DNA from: Pilaira anomala
Lineage: Eukaryota; Mucoromycota; Mucoromycetes; Mucorales; Mucoraceae
Length of the DNA: 64,000 bases
Direction of reading: 5' to 3'
NCBI GenBank assembly: GCA_025716855.1
Contig: JAIXMQ010000017.1
Location: forward strand, 496,001 to 560,000
Every line of letters begins with the position of its first letter. Within the stretch, counting starts at the first letter, position 1. Made by a program: the position numbers and the translations under genes. Positions 46,901 to 58,500 of this stretch are shown piece by piece. The notes beneath the pieces were generated by a model. The model did not search any database, was not told the DNA's origin, and saw only the letters and a list, made by a program, of their open reading frames with translations.

Positions 46901-47323
46901 GAAAAATAAGCTCTGTTAAGAGAAGGCGCAATTCCGGCAACATTGGCGTTCGCATTAACTACATGGTAACAATAAATTAGTACACTCATTGATTTGCTTT
47001 TTTCAGTTTTTTTCATATATCATTTTCTCTTACAATGTTGAATACTCTCCAATCCTTCAGCAGGCAAGATAATAGTTTGTTTTGAAGAAACTGGCTGTAC
47101 AGCTTCTGCTTTGATATCAATATATGAAAAGTTACCTATATATAATGTAACGAAATAGAATAAACAAGTTGTTTTATACACAAATATAATATTTATTTAT
47201 TTTTTTACCGTTGAAAGTTTTTCGAAGATCAGGGAACAAAGCATCCAAGTTACCTCTGGTTTCAATAACAGAGGCAGCTTTATTAACGGCAGTTATTGTG
47301 TTTTCAGGACTCGTGTTCTCCAT
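43916..47323 (-). CDS. Nucleoporin Nup155/Nup170, C-terminally short
   Basis: Eight exons: 47323-47209, 47135-47034, 46958-46862, 46803-46518, 46445-45223, 45161-44348, 44282-44143 and 44075-43916, 978 residues. All phases agree. The N-terminal beta-propeller is recognisable (GIAPSLNRAYFSITKHLYIW, VTPKAGIFTQDINQLLIVST, FGRVFMLGADGNVWDLDYR, TWFNGRCSKRLH). The alpha-solenoid follows (KMITLKELFTTIDGRKLASD, SRRDIFVRTFSGCTDQAFAY, YLHEFLSRSPFNYERANLLA). Nup155/Nup170 is an inner-ring scaffold of the nuclear pore, usually about 1,400-1,500 residues. This model stops just after the helical repeat RDVSKRIQILLSASN, so roughly the last 350-400 residues are missing. No room remains before the convergent RPS18 gene. 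Confidence 0.9.
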
Positions 47324-48404
47324 GATCAAAAGAGATTAAAGATTTTTGAACAGTGAAAAAAGACGCGCTAGACTTCCACGAATTTTTTAAAAAATGGAAT
47401 ACACTGTAATTCGGAAACTGGATTTTTTTTGTTAAAGGAAAAAGGGCCGTCACAGCACATTGACATTCTATTCTTTCAAGATGATTAGGGAAACAAGAAA
47501 GGGCTAGGGTATTCTGTCAATTAGCTTCAGATATTTATATTAATGTATTTTAAATGAAACGTACATTTTATGGTATCACTTAATTGTAATTTTTACTTTT
47601 GTTTTCTCTACTGAGTGTACGTTGTTAAAAGCCTTTTGGAACACATTAATACATGATTTCAGAAAAAAAAATTGTTATATATACATATGCAAAATAAATA
47701 AAAGTAGTATCAAATGCAGTAGCACGCAGATGCATAAAGCAATTTTCATATTGATAAACATGTCTTTATAATCAGTAAAGATGAATCACAAAACTTATTT
47801 TCGTTGTTATATAAATTTAGAGTTGGATCAGAATCGATGTTAGCTTTCAAGCATGTGTATGAGATTGGATATCTATAAAAATGTATATAAGAAAAGCAAA
47901 CATTTGAATAGATATTTTCAAGAAAAGACATCAAAATATAATTCGTATTTATGTATCTGTCCTGAATATAATTAGTTATTCCCTTGATACAATAAATATT
48001 CCAGCCATACGAATAGGTAGTGCGCAACCAGATACTGTTGTAATATCAGTAATAATTCCCCCCACCAAGGGAAGTCCTTTATCGTTTAATGACTTCTTTT
48101 TGATAGCTTTAATCTTCTTTGAAACGTTCTTCTCCTTCTCGTTTTGCATTATTGCACTTAACTTGGTTGTCAAATCGAACAACGGCATTCCTTTTTTTTT
48201 TGCGACAGTCGGACTTTAAGGGTATACGTGACTTGTCTCTAACAACGCGAAGGAAGAACCATCAAATAGACGATTTGGATCAGCTCTCCATTGAACCCTC
48301 CTCTTATTACATCTATTTTTGCGCGTACGTAAAAAAATGAGCAATACCAATCCATCCATCCATCCATAACAACAAATGATCTAACATGATATTGAAATTA
48401 TAGT
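47324..48404. other. Divergent spacer between Nup155 and RPLP1
   Basis: About 1.08 kb of AT-rich DNA including both promoters and one doubtful minus-strand reading frame (47976-48188), listed separately. Confidence 0.5.
47976..48188 (-). pseudogene. Doubtful 70-codon frame, perhaps a gene remnant
   Basis: ATG at 48188 to TAA at 47976: starts MPLFDLTTKLSAIMQNEKEK, then a lysine-rich part and GLPLVGGIITDITTVSGCAL. The shape (charged helix followed by a GG-rich hydrophobic strand) looks more like real protein than noise. The neighbouring frame continues with GWNIYCIKGITNYI. The order weakly recalls the N-terminal region of citrate synthase, but key residues do not line up and I do not claim it. 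It lies inside the RPLP1/Nup155 spacer, so it is more likely a decayed gene piece than a functional gene. Confidence 0.25.
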
Positions 48405-48863
48405 ATGTCTGCCGAACTTGCTGTCGTCTACGCTGCTCTCATCCTCGAGGATGACAACGTTGAAATCACCGTAAGTAGTAGATATACAATTAAATTTTGT
48501 GTACATGTGTGTTGAATGCTAAATATATGTATAGGCTGACAAGCTCCAAACCCTTGTTGCCGCTGCTGGTATCGAAGTTGAACCTATCTGGTTCTCCCTC
48601 TACGCCAAGGCCCTCGCTGGTCAAGACCTTAAGGCCCTCCTCATGAACGTTGGTGCTCCTGGTTCCGGACCCGCTGTTTCTGCTGGTGGTGCCGCTGCTG
48701 GTTCTTCCGATGCTCCCGCTGTTGAGGAGAAGGAAGAAGAGAAGGAAGAGTCTGATGACGATATGGGTTTCGGTAAGAAAGAAAAAAAAAACGTTACTTT
48801 TAATAACAGTTTTATACTGACAGAATTTTATTTTCTTTCTCTTTTACAGGTCTTTTCGATTAA
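48405..48863 (+). CDS. RPLP1: 60S acidic ribosomal protein P1
   Basis: Exons 48405-48470, 48535-48772 and 48850-48863, 105 residues. The N-terminal fold is typical ([20 protein letters not shown], then [20 protein letters not shown]). It is followed by an Ala/Gly/Ser hinge and the acidic tail [16 protein letters not shown]. The last exon is 14 nt and codes the invariant end GLFD together with the split codon, so the frame running on past 48772 is an artefact. P1 pairs with P2 on the ribosomal stalk and recruits elongation factors. Length and the C-terminal [11 protein letters not shown] fit the family exactly. C-ending codons (CTC, GTC, GCC) mark high expression. Confidence 0.97.
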
Positions 48864-49129
48864 ATCTCTTAATCTTTCATTTCTTTCATTCGAAAAAAAT
48901 AAAACCAATCCTTTTTGCTCGGACGTCTGTACTTTTTTTGTTCCGTTGCGCAATCAAAAAAAATCAAACTCGTATATGTATAAATTGTGTTTTGTGTATG
49001 TGTGTGAATATGTCTTTTATTTTCAAAAGTGGATTTTTACTTAATTTTATGCATTTAAAGTTGACCGGCTCTACGAAGAGTACGTCTATTTTCTTGCTAC
49101 AGAGTACAAAAAAGGTTTATAAATGCTGG

Positions 49130-49393
49130 TTACTTTTTTTTATATATACTTCGATTCAATTGACCTACCCATTTTTTTTTACATTCTTTATATTGCATAA
49201 AATAATAATCGCATTGTCTTTTATCGTAATTATTATCATTAAGACACTTCATGCTTTCTTTTTCTTCAAGGGCACAAGGGTTCATATATTTTGTGGATTC
49301 CTTTGCCTTGAATTTTGTATTAAAGTCTTTGGGTGTTGAAGGTTCATCAAATTCGGGTTTAGGTGGTGGTGGAGCAGGTTTTGTCAAAGGCAT
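49130..49393 (-). CDS. COX23: Twin CX9C protein Cox23 (CHCHD7-like)
   Basis: Single exon, 87 residues. A proline-rich N-terminus (MPLTKPAPPPPKPEFDEPST) leads to a CHCH domain with two CX9C motifs: CALEEKESMKC and CDYYFMQYKEC. The spacer LNDNNYDKRQ matches Cox23 (NPC...CLdxNNYDKxxC), which is why this is preferred over Cox17/19 or Mdm35. The protein is expected in the mitochondrial intermembrane space, imported by the Mia40 disulfide relay, and acts in cytochrome c oxidase copper assembly. The gene is divergent from Utp12 (241 bp between the start codons) and convergent with RPLP1. Confidence 0.85.
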   Translation of the reverse strand: MPLTKPAPPPPKPEFDEPSTPKDFNTKFKAKESTKYMNPCALEEKESMKCLNDNNYDKRQCDYYFMQYKECKKKWVGQLNRSIYKKK

Positions 49394-49634
49394 TATCTAT
49401 AAAAATAAGGTACAATAAAAGGGAAAGGGTACGAAATTATACAAGCTCCCCTCGTGTACTGAGTTATAACAACATTATGAGGGATATGAGAAGAGAGAGA
49501 GAATTGGTCAAAACAAGCCACAACTTTTTTTTTATTATTGAGGGTCACAACTTTTTTCTCGATTTGACACAGGCTTTTTTTTTTTTTGTTCTCTTTTTGA
49601 CATTCTTTTTTGTTTTATTCTGTAAAAAGAAGAA
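49394..49634. promoter_or_regulatory. Short divergent promoter, Cox23/Utp12
   Basis: 241 bp between opposite start codons, T-rich with several runs of 8-11 T in the Utp12 leader. Both genes must draw their promoter elements from here. Confidence 0.5.
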
Positions 49635-52600
49635 ATGGTTAAAGCATATCTTCGTTACGAGGCACAGGCCACCTTTGGTGTCATTGCTTCTAGCACTGCA
49701 AACATCGTTTACGATCCTACTGGAAAAATTGCTATTGCACCTGCACTCGAAGAAGTTATCCTTTGGGATCTTAAGAAAGGTGTCGAGGTAAGAATACATT
49801 ACACAAACACCTGAAAATAAAAGTAACATAAAGTTTGACATATATTTTAATAGGTCGGTAAATGGAGAGAATTTGGAAATAAATCTGAAGTAACTTGTAT
49901 TGCACCTAGTCCTAACAAAAAAGATTATGCTGTCGGGTAAGCTTTTTAAATATGTCAAATAAATCACACACAAACAAAAAAAATCTGGAAACTGAAAAAA
50001 AAACTTAGTTACGGAGACGGTACAATTCGTATTTGGAATATTAAATCCTCAACATCCATTGTCACTTTAAGTGGTCATCGTGCCGCTGTCACAGCCTTAG
50101 CATTTGACCACGATGGTACACGACTTGCTTCTGGATCAAAAGACACAGATCTTATTATTTGGGATGTTATTTCAGAATCCGGTTTATATAGATTGAAGGG
50201 ACATAAGGACCAAATTACTTGTTTAGCCTTTTTAAATACCAAAGATATAAAGGAACATGATGTTGGTGTTTCTAGCGATGGCTATGTTTTATCATCTTCC
50301 AAGGATACATTAATCAAATTATGGGATTTATCAGCTCAATATTGTCGTGAAACTCTTGTAGGTCATCGTAGTGAAGTTTGGTCTTTTGCTGTCTCTAAAG
50401 ATCAAAAGGTGATTATTTCAGGTGGTGCCGAAGCTCAATTAAAGGCTTGGAAGATTGATTGGAAAATTTTAGGTCTTTCTTTAGAAGCACTTGGTGATCA
50501 AGATAAAAGCGACGATAATATGCAAGTCGATGTCACCACACCTGCCACTTTACAAAGAGCCATCAATTCATATGGCCAAATTCCTCGCCAATCTCGCGAT
50601 CGTCTTATCACTATTAAATTCCATCCTTCTGGTAAATATTTAGGTGCTCAAGCAAGTGATAAATCTGTCGAAATTTATAAAGTACGTGATCATGAACAAA
50701 TTCGTAAAAAGATTCAACGTAGAAAGAAGAGAGCAAGAGAGAAGGGAAAGGATGAAAGCGAAATTAGTGACGAAATTGAAGCAGAGGATGAATTTACAAC
50801 TGAATGTTTAGTTCGTACTCCTGCAAAGGTTCGTAGCTTTGATTTCGCACCTAATGTGGATGTCGAAAAAGCTGGTCAGATTCAAATCGTCACTTCGTTA
50901 AATAACAACACAATCGAAGCATATACAATTCCTATTAGTGCTGAAAAGAAGACAGAGGAATCTCAAGAACCTTCTCGTCTTTACTCTATTGATGGTCCTG
51001 GCCATCGTTCTGATATTCGTACATTAGCTCTTAGTTCAGATGATGAGTTATTAGCCTCTGCATCCAGTAACTTATTAAAAATTTGGAATATGAAGACAAG
51101 ATCATGTATTCGTTCAATTGAATGTGGTTTTGCTCTTTGTAGTGCATTCTTACCAGGTAATAAGCATATTATTGTCGGTACCAAAACTGGTGAATTGGAA
51201 CTTTATGATCTTGGCTCTTCTTCTCTTGTCGAATCTGTTAAAGCTCATGATGGAGCTATTTATTCCCTTCAAGTTCGTCCAGATAAGCGTGGTTTTTGTA
51301 CCGGTAGTGCAGATAAAGATGTCAAGTTTTGGGATTTCGATATGGTTCAGGATAAGGGCAGCGTAGCTAAAAGATTAACATTTATTCATATGAGAACACT
51401 CAAGATGTCCGATGAAGTACTTTGTGTTCGTTATAGTCCCGATCAAAACTTATTAGCCGTTTCTCTTTTGGATTCTACAGTAAAGGTATTCTATCATGAT
51501 ACACTTAAATTTTTCCTTTCTCTCTATGGTCACAAATTACCAGTTTTATCTATGGACATTTCTTCCGATAACATGTTAATTGCTACTTGTTCTGCTGATA
51601 AAAATGTCAAGCTTTGGGGTCTTGATTTTGGTGATTGTCATAAATCTCTTTTTGCTCATCAAGAAAGTGTAATGTCTGTTCAATTTGTATGGGGTACACA
51701 TTATTTCTTTACTGTTAGTAAGGATAAAACTGTTAAATATTGGGATGGTGATAAGTTCGAGAACATTATGAAATTAGAAGGTCATCATGGTGAAGTCTGG
51801 GCACTTGCTGTCTCCAAACATGGCTCTTTTGTTGTTACAGGATCTCATGATAGATCTTTGCGTATTTGGGAAAAGACGGAAGAACAATTATTCCTTGAAG
51901 AAGAACGTGAGAAGGAATTAGAAGATTTATACGAAAATACATTAGTGAGTCAGTTAGAAAAAACTGGTGTAGATGATGGTGAAGTAGATTCTGCTGGTAA
52001 ACAAACTATGGAAACATTAAAGGCTGGTGAAAGATTAATTGAAGCTATGGATATTGGTGATGAGGAGAAAAATGGCTGGCTTGCATATGAAAATGCTAAA
52101 TCGCGTGGCTTACCCGGTCAACCTCCTCAACGTCACCCTATTTTAATGGCAATGGGTGATATTGAACCTGATAGATATGTTTTAGATGTACTTAAAAAGA
52201 TTAAAGCAAATGATATTGAAGAAGCATTAATGATTTTACCTTTTTCTAAAGTTATGTCATTATTTTCTTATATTGAAAGTTGGGCTAAAAAGGTAATTTT
52301 TAATTATTTAAACATATATTCATCTATATTAATACTAACTTCTTTAATGATTGAATAGAACTGGAGTATTATTCTTGTTTCTCGTGTTCTTTTCTCAGTA
52401 GTAAAAACACATCATAATCAAATCGTAGCAAATCGTATGATGCGTCCTATGCTTGATTCTATCCGATTCCACCTTCGTACTCAATTACAGCGTCAAAAAG
52501 ATGTAATGGGTTACAATAGAGCAGCATTGACATATCTTCAACGTGATTGGAAGGCAAGGAATACTTCTGATTTCCTCGATGAAAATACTGCCAGTAAACC

Positions 52601-52646
52601 TAGCGACGATGAAAAGAAACGTAAATTTGTTCAATTAGCCTCTTAG
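49635..52646 (+). CDS. U3 snoRNP WD40 protein Utp12 (Dip2/WDR3)
   Basis: Exons 49635-49787, 49854-49936, 50009-52292 and 52359-52646, 935 residues, matching the about 940 of yeast Dip2 and human WDR3. Many WD40 repeats fill residues 1-680 (GDGTIRIWNIKSSTSI, SKDTLIKLWDLSAQY, SADKNVKLWGLDFGD, SHDRSLRIWEKTEEQ), forming two propellers. A Lys/Glu linker (RKKIQRRKKRAREKGKDESE) is followed by the C-terminal Utp12 domain at about 740-900 (IEEALMILPFSKVMSLFSYI). The role is the early 90S small-subunit processome, in the UTP-B module, for 18S rRNA maturation. The last intron interrupts the Utp12 domain and preserves frame (AKK + NWS). Intact. Confidence 0.95.
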
Positions 52647-52831
52647 ATTATCTTTATTATAAAAAAAACAAAAAATACCTTTTTCTTTTAGAGGGAAATT
52701 GTAATAATGAAAACCTTGTATACACACTCTCACACTCTCACTCATTCATTTGGAAAAAAAAATAAATCAAAGTAAAATTAAAGCTCTCTTTTATTATTAT
52801 ATTTACAGTATTATCTATTTATTTATTTATT

Positions 52832-53939
52832 TTAACGTCGATCTTCCAATAATTGTAATTGTGTAAATGTTTTTATAGACTTTTCATAAACACCTAAAAA
52901 TATACTTCCACCCAAGGATGTCCACATTACACGAGGACCTATTCCTGCTAAAAGCTTTTTGGCTCCCTCCTCTGCAACAATCCTTCTCATAGTTGATATA
53001 ATACCTGTATATAATTTATCTCCTGGATCAGTCTAGACCGATACAGAAAAAAAAGTTAAAATAAGTGTGTCAATATGATGTAATAATAATAATAATTACC
53101 TTGGATGATAGCATGATTCTTGTTTTACAAACATCCAATGGTGTTGTAATTGCAGCACCAATACCACCAGCTAAAGAGCCTATAAGGGCAGCCTCATATG
53201 GCTCCACTGGGCTACCCTTATAAAATCTATACTTAGTTTTGAAATATTCGTACAATGGAAATTGTATACAAGTGAATGGAATTTCTCGAGCAACAGTCGG
53301 TAAAAATCCTCTATAAAATCCTAATAATCCTTCTGTCCTTGCAACACTTGATACTGCTGATAATGTTGTATTAAACTGTTTAATTTGCATACGTTGTTTA
53401 ATTACTTCGGTTGGTACACGTACAGTACAAGCAAACTATCAAAGAGAAATTAGATAAATGAGATATATTATTTTGGTCTATCAACATACAATTTCTCCAC
53501 AAGAAGCAGCTGTCATGTATATAAAAGGTGAATGTACCGAGCCATTATTTGAAGCCCCCAATATTCTTTTTACTGCTTCATATGTAACGAAAAATAAAGA
53601 AGCTATAAAGTATGAGAACAAATTTTTTATTATGTAAATGAGCAATATATATATTACCGTTAGGAGCACTTCCAATAAAGGCAGATAACAAACCAGAATA
53701 GACGGCTCTAAAACCCCCAGAGTTCATAAATCCAGCTTTAGTTTGTAAACGTGTCTTAATGGTATCTATACTAATGACATGAGTTAAAATACTTTAAGGT
53801 CACTCCAAACTATAAAACCAACTTTACCTAGTGGATATAATACTGAGTCTACAGCAACACCAGCCAAAGCACCAGCTACTAAGGCCTGTCTAAGGTTGGC
53901 TTGCTGCATTATATGTGGGTGCTGGTTATCCTTTCCCAT
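52832..53939 (-). CDS. Mitochondrial S-adenosylmethionine carrier (Pet8/SLC25A26)
   Basis: Exons 53939-53828, 53765-53658, 53602-53490, 53435-53100 and 53032-52832, 289 residues. Three carrier repeats with the mitochondrial carrier signatures: PLDTIKTRLQ (repeat 1), P(T)EVIKQRMQ (repeat 2, VRVPTEVIKQRMQ) and PLDVCKTRIM (repeat 3). The phrase GVAVDSVLYPLDTIKTRLQT, followed by FRAVYSGLLSAFIGSAPNAS, is specific for the SAM carriers. It exchanges cytosolic SAM for S-adenosylhomocysteine across the inner membrane to feed mitochondrial methylation. Six membrane helices are expected. The five exons are phase-consistent. Confidence 0.92.
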
Positions 53940-54047
53940 CGAACACTGCTAGTCTCTAAAGATCTATTTTGGTTGACCCAGGATCGCTTTTTTTTTATTG
54001 TTTCTTTTTTGTTTTTTACGAAAAAGAGAAGCGTGAATTCCCTTTAA

Positions 54048-54078
<31 letters not shown>

Positions 54079-54186
54079 CTTTTCTTTTAAAGAGGAGCCT
54101 CAAGTATACGATAAAAAAAAAAAAGAAGAAAAAGATAAACAAGGTACAATATACCTCGGGGTGTTTTTTTTTGGTTACATGGTTCA

Positions 54187-54989
54187 TTATTTACTATTCT
54201 CATTTATTACATTATCCAAATGTGTATCGAAATAATCTTTGATATCTTTAAAAAATTAATTAGGTTAATTTTTGCTCAAATTATATAAAAAATAGCATAT
54301 TTACCTTGTAATTTCATATCGCTTTTAATGACCAATATTCCTCTAGTTAAGTCTTTGGAGGGATATTCAGTTTCAGGGGAAATAATCATACACGGTACTT
54401 TTCCCCACCAACGCTCAGGATTTAATTGAGGTAACCATGCACTTAATTGATTTACAAACATTTTCTTATTCACGTCAGGACCAAATACAACAAGTTTTTG
54501 TTGAAGTATTTGATTTGGTGTCCATTCTACTGTTTTATTCGTATTTAACTCATTATATTGCTTATACAATCTTTCAGCAAACTCTTTTGTCAAAGACTTG
54601 TGTTGACTTTTTGGTTTATTCTTGTTCAATTCTTGTAAGATCATGTTATTCACAATATCCAAGTCCGACTTTAAAATGGGAATGTCAACTTGTTTACAGA
54701 GGTCAAAGAACGATTGAGCCGTACTCCATTCTGAATCGTTCCCATGGAATTGAATTACTGCTTGAGGTTTTTGTTTTTTAACAGGCTTTATTTGTTTAGT
54801 GAAAAATTCCAACTGACAGGTTGTGGCTTTGATTGCATTCCTTTGTTGTGGTTGAAGTATATTCTGTAATTTTTGAAGAGAAGAAGCGTTTGTTTGTTTT
54901 TTTATAGTGTCATTATGAAAAAAGTCAGGGTGGGTTTGTAATATAAACTTTCTTAAATAAGGTTTTATAATTGTACTTGTTTTACTCAT
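54187..54989 (-). CDS. TCAIM-like DUF4460 protein, probably mitochondrial
   Basis: Exons 54989-54305 and 54245-54187, 247 residues; the sequence before the ATG is an untranslated hydrophobic open frame. The N-terminus (KPYLRKFILQTHPDFFHNDT) is the DUF4460 signature shared with animal TCAIM (T-cell activation inhibitor, mitochondrial), built like a J-protein helix pair but with HPDFF instead of HPD. The second part (WTPNQILQQKLVVFGPDVNK, WWGKVPCMIISPETEYPSKD) also fits that family. The last short exon gives the end DIKDYFDTHLDNVINENSK. Animal TCAIM has a further domain, so this is a short fungal form. Molecular role is unknown. Confidence 0.7.
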
Positions 54990-55549
54990 GATATCAAACA
55001 GGAAAAGAAGAATAAAGGAAAGAAAATGATCAGTCACTTTTTTTTTTTTTTTGCAGGTTGAATAAATATCTACAGATTAAAATCAAGCAATTGAATGGTA
55101 CCTCTGGCACGGTAAACATGTATTGTACAAGTGTTTCATATAACGAGATAATTTTATGCAAATTAAATTGAGAAATTTAAAACAAAAATCTTCTCTCAAT
55201 AACTTGTTATTAATTTGACACTGATCCATGTTATCTTGAGCTCTTGAGGTCATAACTTTTTACAATTGGAAAATATCTCTACATAACTATCATGTATAAA
55301 TTTCTGCAAAACTTGAATATTTATTTATATATGATCATATAGAAACATGTTTATAAAAATACACATGGCATAAATCTTCAGTAAGTAGTATAGTTTGGTA
55401 CTCTGCTATACTTTCCTGAAGCATACAATGCCTTGCTTATTTAAGCATTCCGCGTCTCGATTTGTTTTATATGGCCTACCTCGAAACTCCGGCTTTGATT
55501 GAATTAACTTTCTCTTTTCTTTTCTCTTTTTTTTTTCAGTGTATTTAAA
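54990..55549. promoter_or_regulatory. Divergent promoter region, TCAIM-like/BRCA2
   Basis: 560 bp between divergent start codons, AT-rich with a T-rich block just before the BRCA2 ATG. No distinct motif was recognised. Confidence 0.4.
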
Positions 55550-58500
55550 ATGTCTCGTTCCAACAATCAGGACGACACTATTGTACCCTGGGATGATTTT
55601 TCGTCTACACAATTAGAACGTGCAGAGCAGTTTGCTGTCAGAAAACATGAACTGAGTGTTGTAAGAAAACTTTTTTTTTCTCTAGTTTATCTCTTAAAGA
55701 TATATTGACATGTAGTTTATCACCGTTAGAATAATGAGAATGACGTCCAGAATCAATTCGTATTTCCATCTAACTCTTCTAAATCAGCTCTTGACGTCTT
55801 TCTCGACGATTTACTTAGCTTACCTACAAAAGATACAACGAAATTAAGAGCTCCCTTAGGTGACATTTCAAATAAAAGACCAATACGACCAAACTCTAAC
55901 TCTTGGATTAAAGGTAGTTTATACCTTGTCTACTAACTTTTAAGTTATTCTAACGCTTTGTTTTTATAGAGAAGGATAAAAAGAGACAACCTACTCCAGT
56001 TTTAACTAGAATGGACTCTTTAGACGACAATATATGGACTGAATTCGACTCTGATCTTTTGTCACTGATCGATGTGGAATCAAAAAGAGACGACGAGTCT
56101 ACCAGTTCGACCAGCCCAAGAAATACTGCTACGACAACAACAGCCGATCCATCAAAAGTTCAAAAGAAAGCCATTGACGATATATTTGAAAAAAAGCATC
56201 AAAACAAAGAAGTATATATTCCAAGTTTTACCACAGCAAGAGGATTTGCTTTGCCACCTCCATCCAAGGAAGCAAAGTTGAAAGCTGCTAGAATACTCGA
56301 AACTGCTGATAAAAAAGACGATATATCACTATCAATTAATGTAGACGAGAATTTGTTTTTACCGCCATCCACAACTACTGAATTAAAACAAGATTTATCT
56401 CCAATGCCCAAAGATACATTATCTCAAAATGATAGTGCATTATCATCATCATCATCCACTTCGATTTTTAAAGTAGAAACAATTACGAAAGATGAAGACG
56501 ATTTTGTCTCTATACCTTCCTATGACGATGTATTTCTTCCTTTATCCTTCTCATATAAACCATTACCACCACCTGGAGTATCTCAACCTAAAACTGATAT
56601 ACCTGATCTAGAAACTCCTTTATCACCTACTTATAAACATAATGTTACAGAGACGGAAATCGAGCCAATAATGGATATATCTAAGGATGAATTACCGCCA
56701 CTACCTATATCAATAGATGAAAGCTTATTTGTTCCTCAAGTAACGGAAGACGGGCATGTTATAAAGGAATTGCCAACACCTAACGGACCCGAAGCAGGAT
56801 TTCAATCTGCTAGATCAATTAAGCCCATAGAAAAGAAAATAGAAAATGATAAAGTAGAAAACGGACAAAAAGACAAGAGTGTTTTCGAAGCGAAGTCACT
56901 CATACCAGATGAACTGAATGAAATTGAGAAACCCACATTCATGACCACTTCTGAAACGAAATCAAAAGAACTTGGCCTGGAGAGAGATGATAAAATACAT
57001 CAAAAAGAACCTGTTGTTTCTGAATTGATATCATCTCCAAACGACATATCAAAAGAAATCCGAAAACCTTCATTTATGACAGCTTCTGGAACGAAGTTAA
57101 AAGAACCGAGTGCAGAAGCTTTACAGAAAGCAGCCACCTTATTCAAGGACTCTGAAAATCCACTTACATATGAGACAGTAATCAATCAGTTCGGTGGGTT
57201 TCAAACGGGAAACCATAAGAAGAGCTTTGAAATTTCTTCACAAGCGAAAAGAAGAGCAATATCAGTATTCAGTGATGAATCCGAAGCTGGAATTGATAGT
57301 AAAAAAGCTCGATTTGCATTCCCTATAAATAAAAACAAGGCAATCAACCTACAGAATAAAACTACTAGTAGTAATCTCACAAACCTAGGAATTGAATCTT
57401 TGCCATCCAAAAGACATTGGGAAGATGAAGAGGAAGATAATACAATATATAAACTTCAAAAATATAACTCTGAAGCACCAGCACAACTTCAAAAGCCTTC
57501 ATTTGTAACGGCAGCTGGAAATAAATTGAAAGAACCTAGTGCAGAAAGTGTACAAAAGGCAGCTGCATTATTTACAGATGCAGAAAAGACAGAAAAGTAC
57601 GATAAGGTCATACATCAGTTTGGTGGATTTCAAATGGGTAATAGTAAGAAGAGCTTTGATATTTCATCACAGGCACAGAGAAAAGCTATCAGGATATTTA
57701 ACGAATCTGAAGAAACAGCAACAGAAGCAGAAGAAGCAGCAGAAACAATTCGACTCTCTCCAACCCCAATTACAATAAAGAAGCCTGGTTCTTTAGGTAG
57801 ACATGTTACTTTCTCGCCAAGAAAAGACAGTACGAATAGTTCGGAACAAAATAAGTCGGCAAAGCATGTACTTGATACACCAAAGAAAGATGTAACAAAA
57901 CTGGATGAATCATCAAACCCAGGATCGCCTACAGGTACTTCTAGTAAATTAAGCTCACCTATTGGTTCTCCTAGTAGTAAACCAAGTTCACCTGCATCTT
58001 TGATCCCAAAAAGAAATATTAGCCGATCATCTATTGCCACGAGAAAGAATAAACCTTTTAAGTCACCTATTATTCAATCCAATCTTGAGTTAACAAAAGC
58101 AGCTGTTCATAATAGAGCTACAGCTAAAGCCAAACTGACACCTGTATTTAATTTAGAAGGTATAAATGTTATTATTATTATTTTATTGTAAATATATTGA
58201 ATTGACTTTTTTTTTTTTTTTTAATAGCTCCCAGTTTTCGGATGAAATTAAGTAGTTTAGGACAACCTGGACAATTCACTCGTACAGAACTTCTCGCTAA
58301 CAATATGTAAGTTTCTATATCTGTTTTTGTGCTTTTATGTGTTATTAATCTCATTTATAATAGACCTATGTCTGTTATTAATATGACAGCTTCTGCAGCG
58401 AGAAAATATGTATTTGAAGGAAATTGGGGACCTAAAGAAGCTCGTAACGATCTTATTAAAGCCGGAGCATTATCTCGTCGTATCACATTTGATTGGGTTG

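Noticed and set aside
48773..49044. Extension of RPLP1 past 48772 in the open frame
   Set aside because: The frame becomes F/L/S/K-rich noise; splicing at 48773-48849 gives the invariant P1 end GFGLFD.
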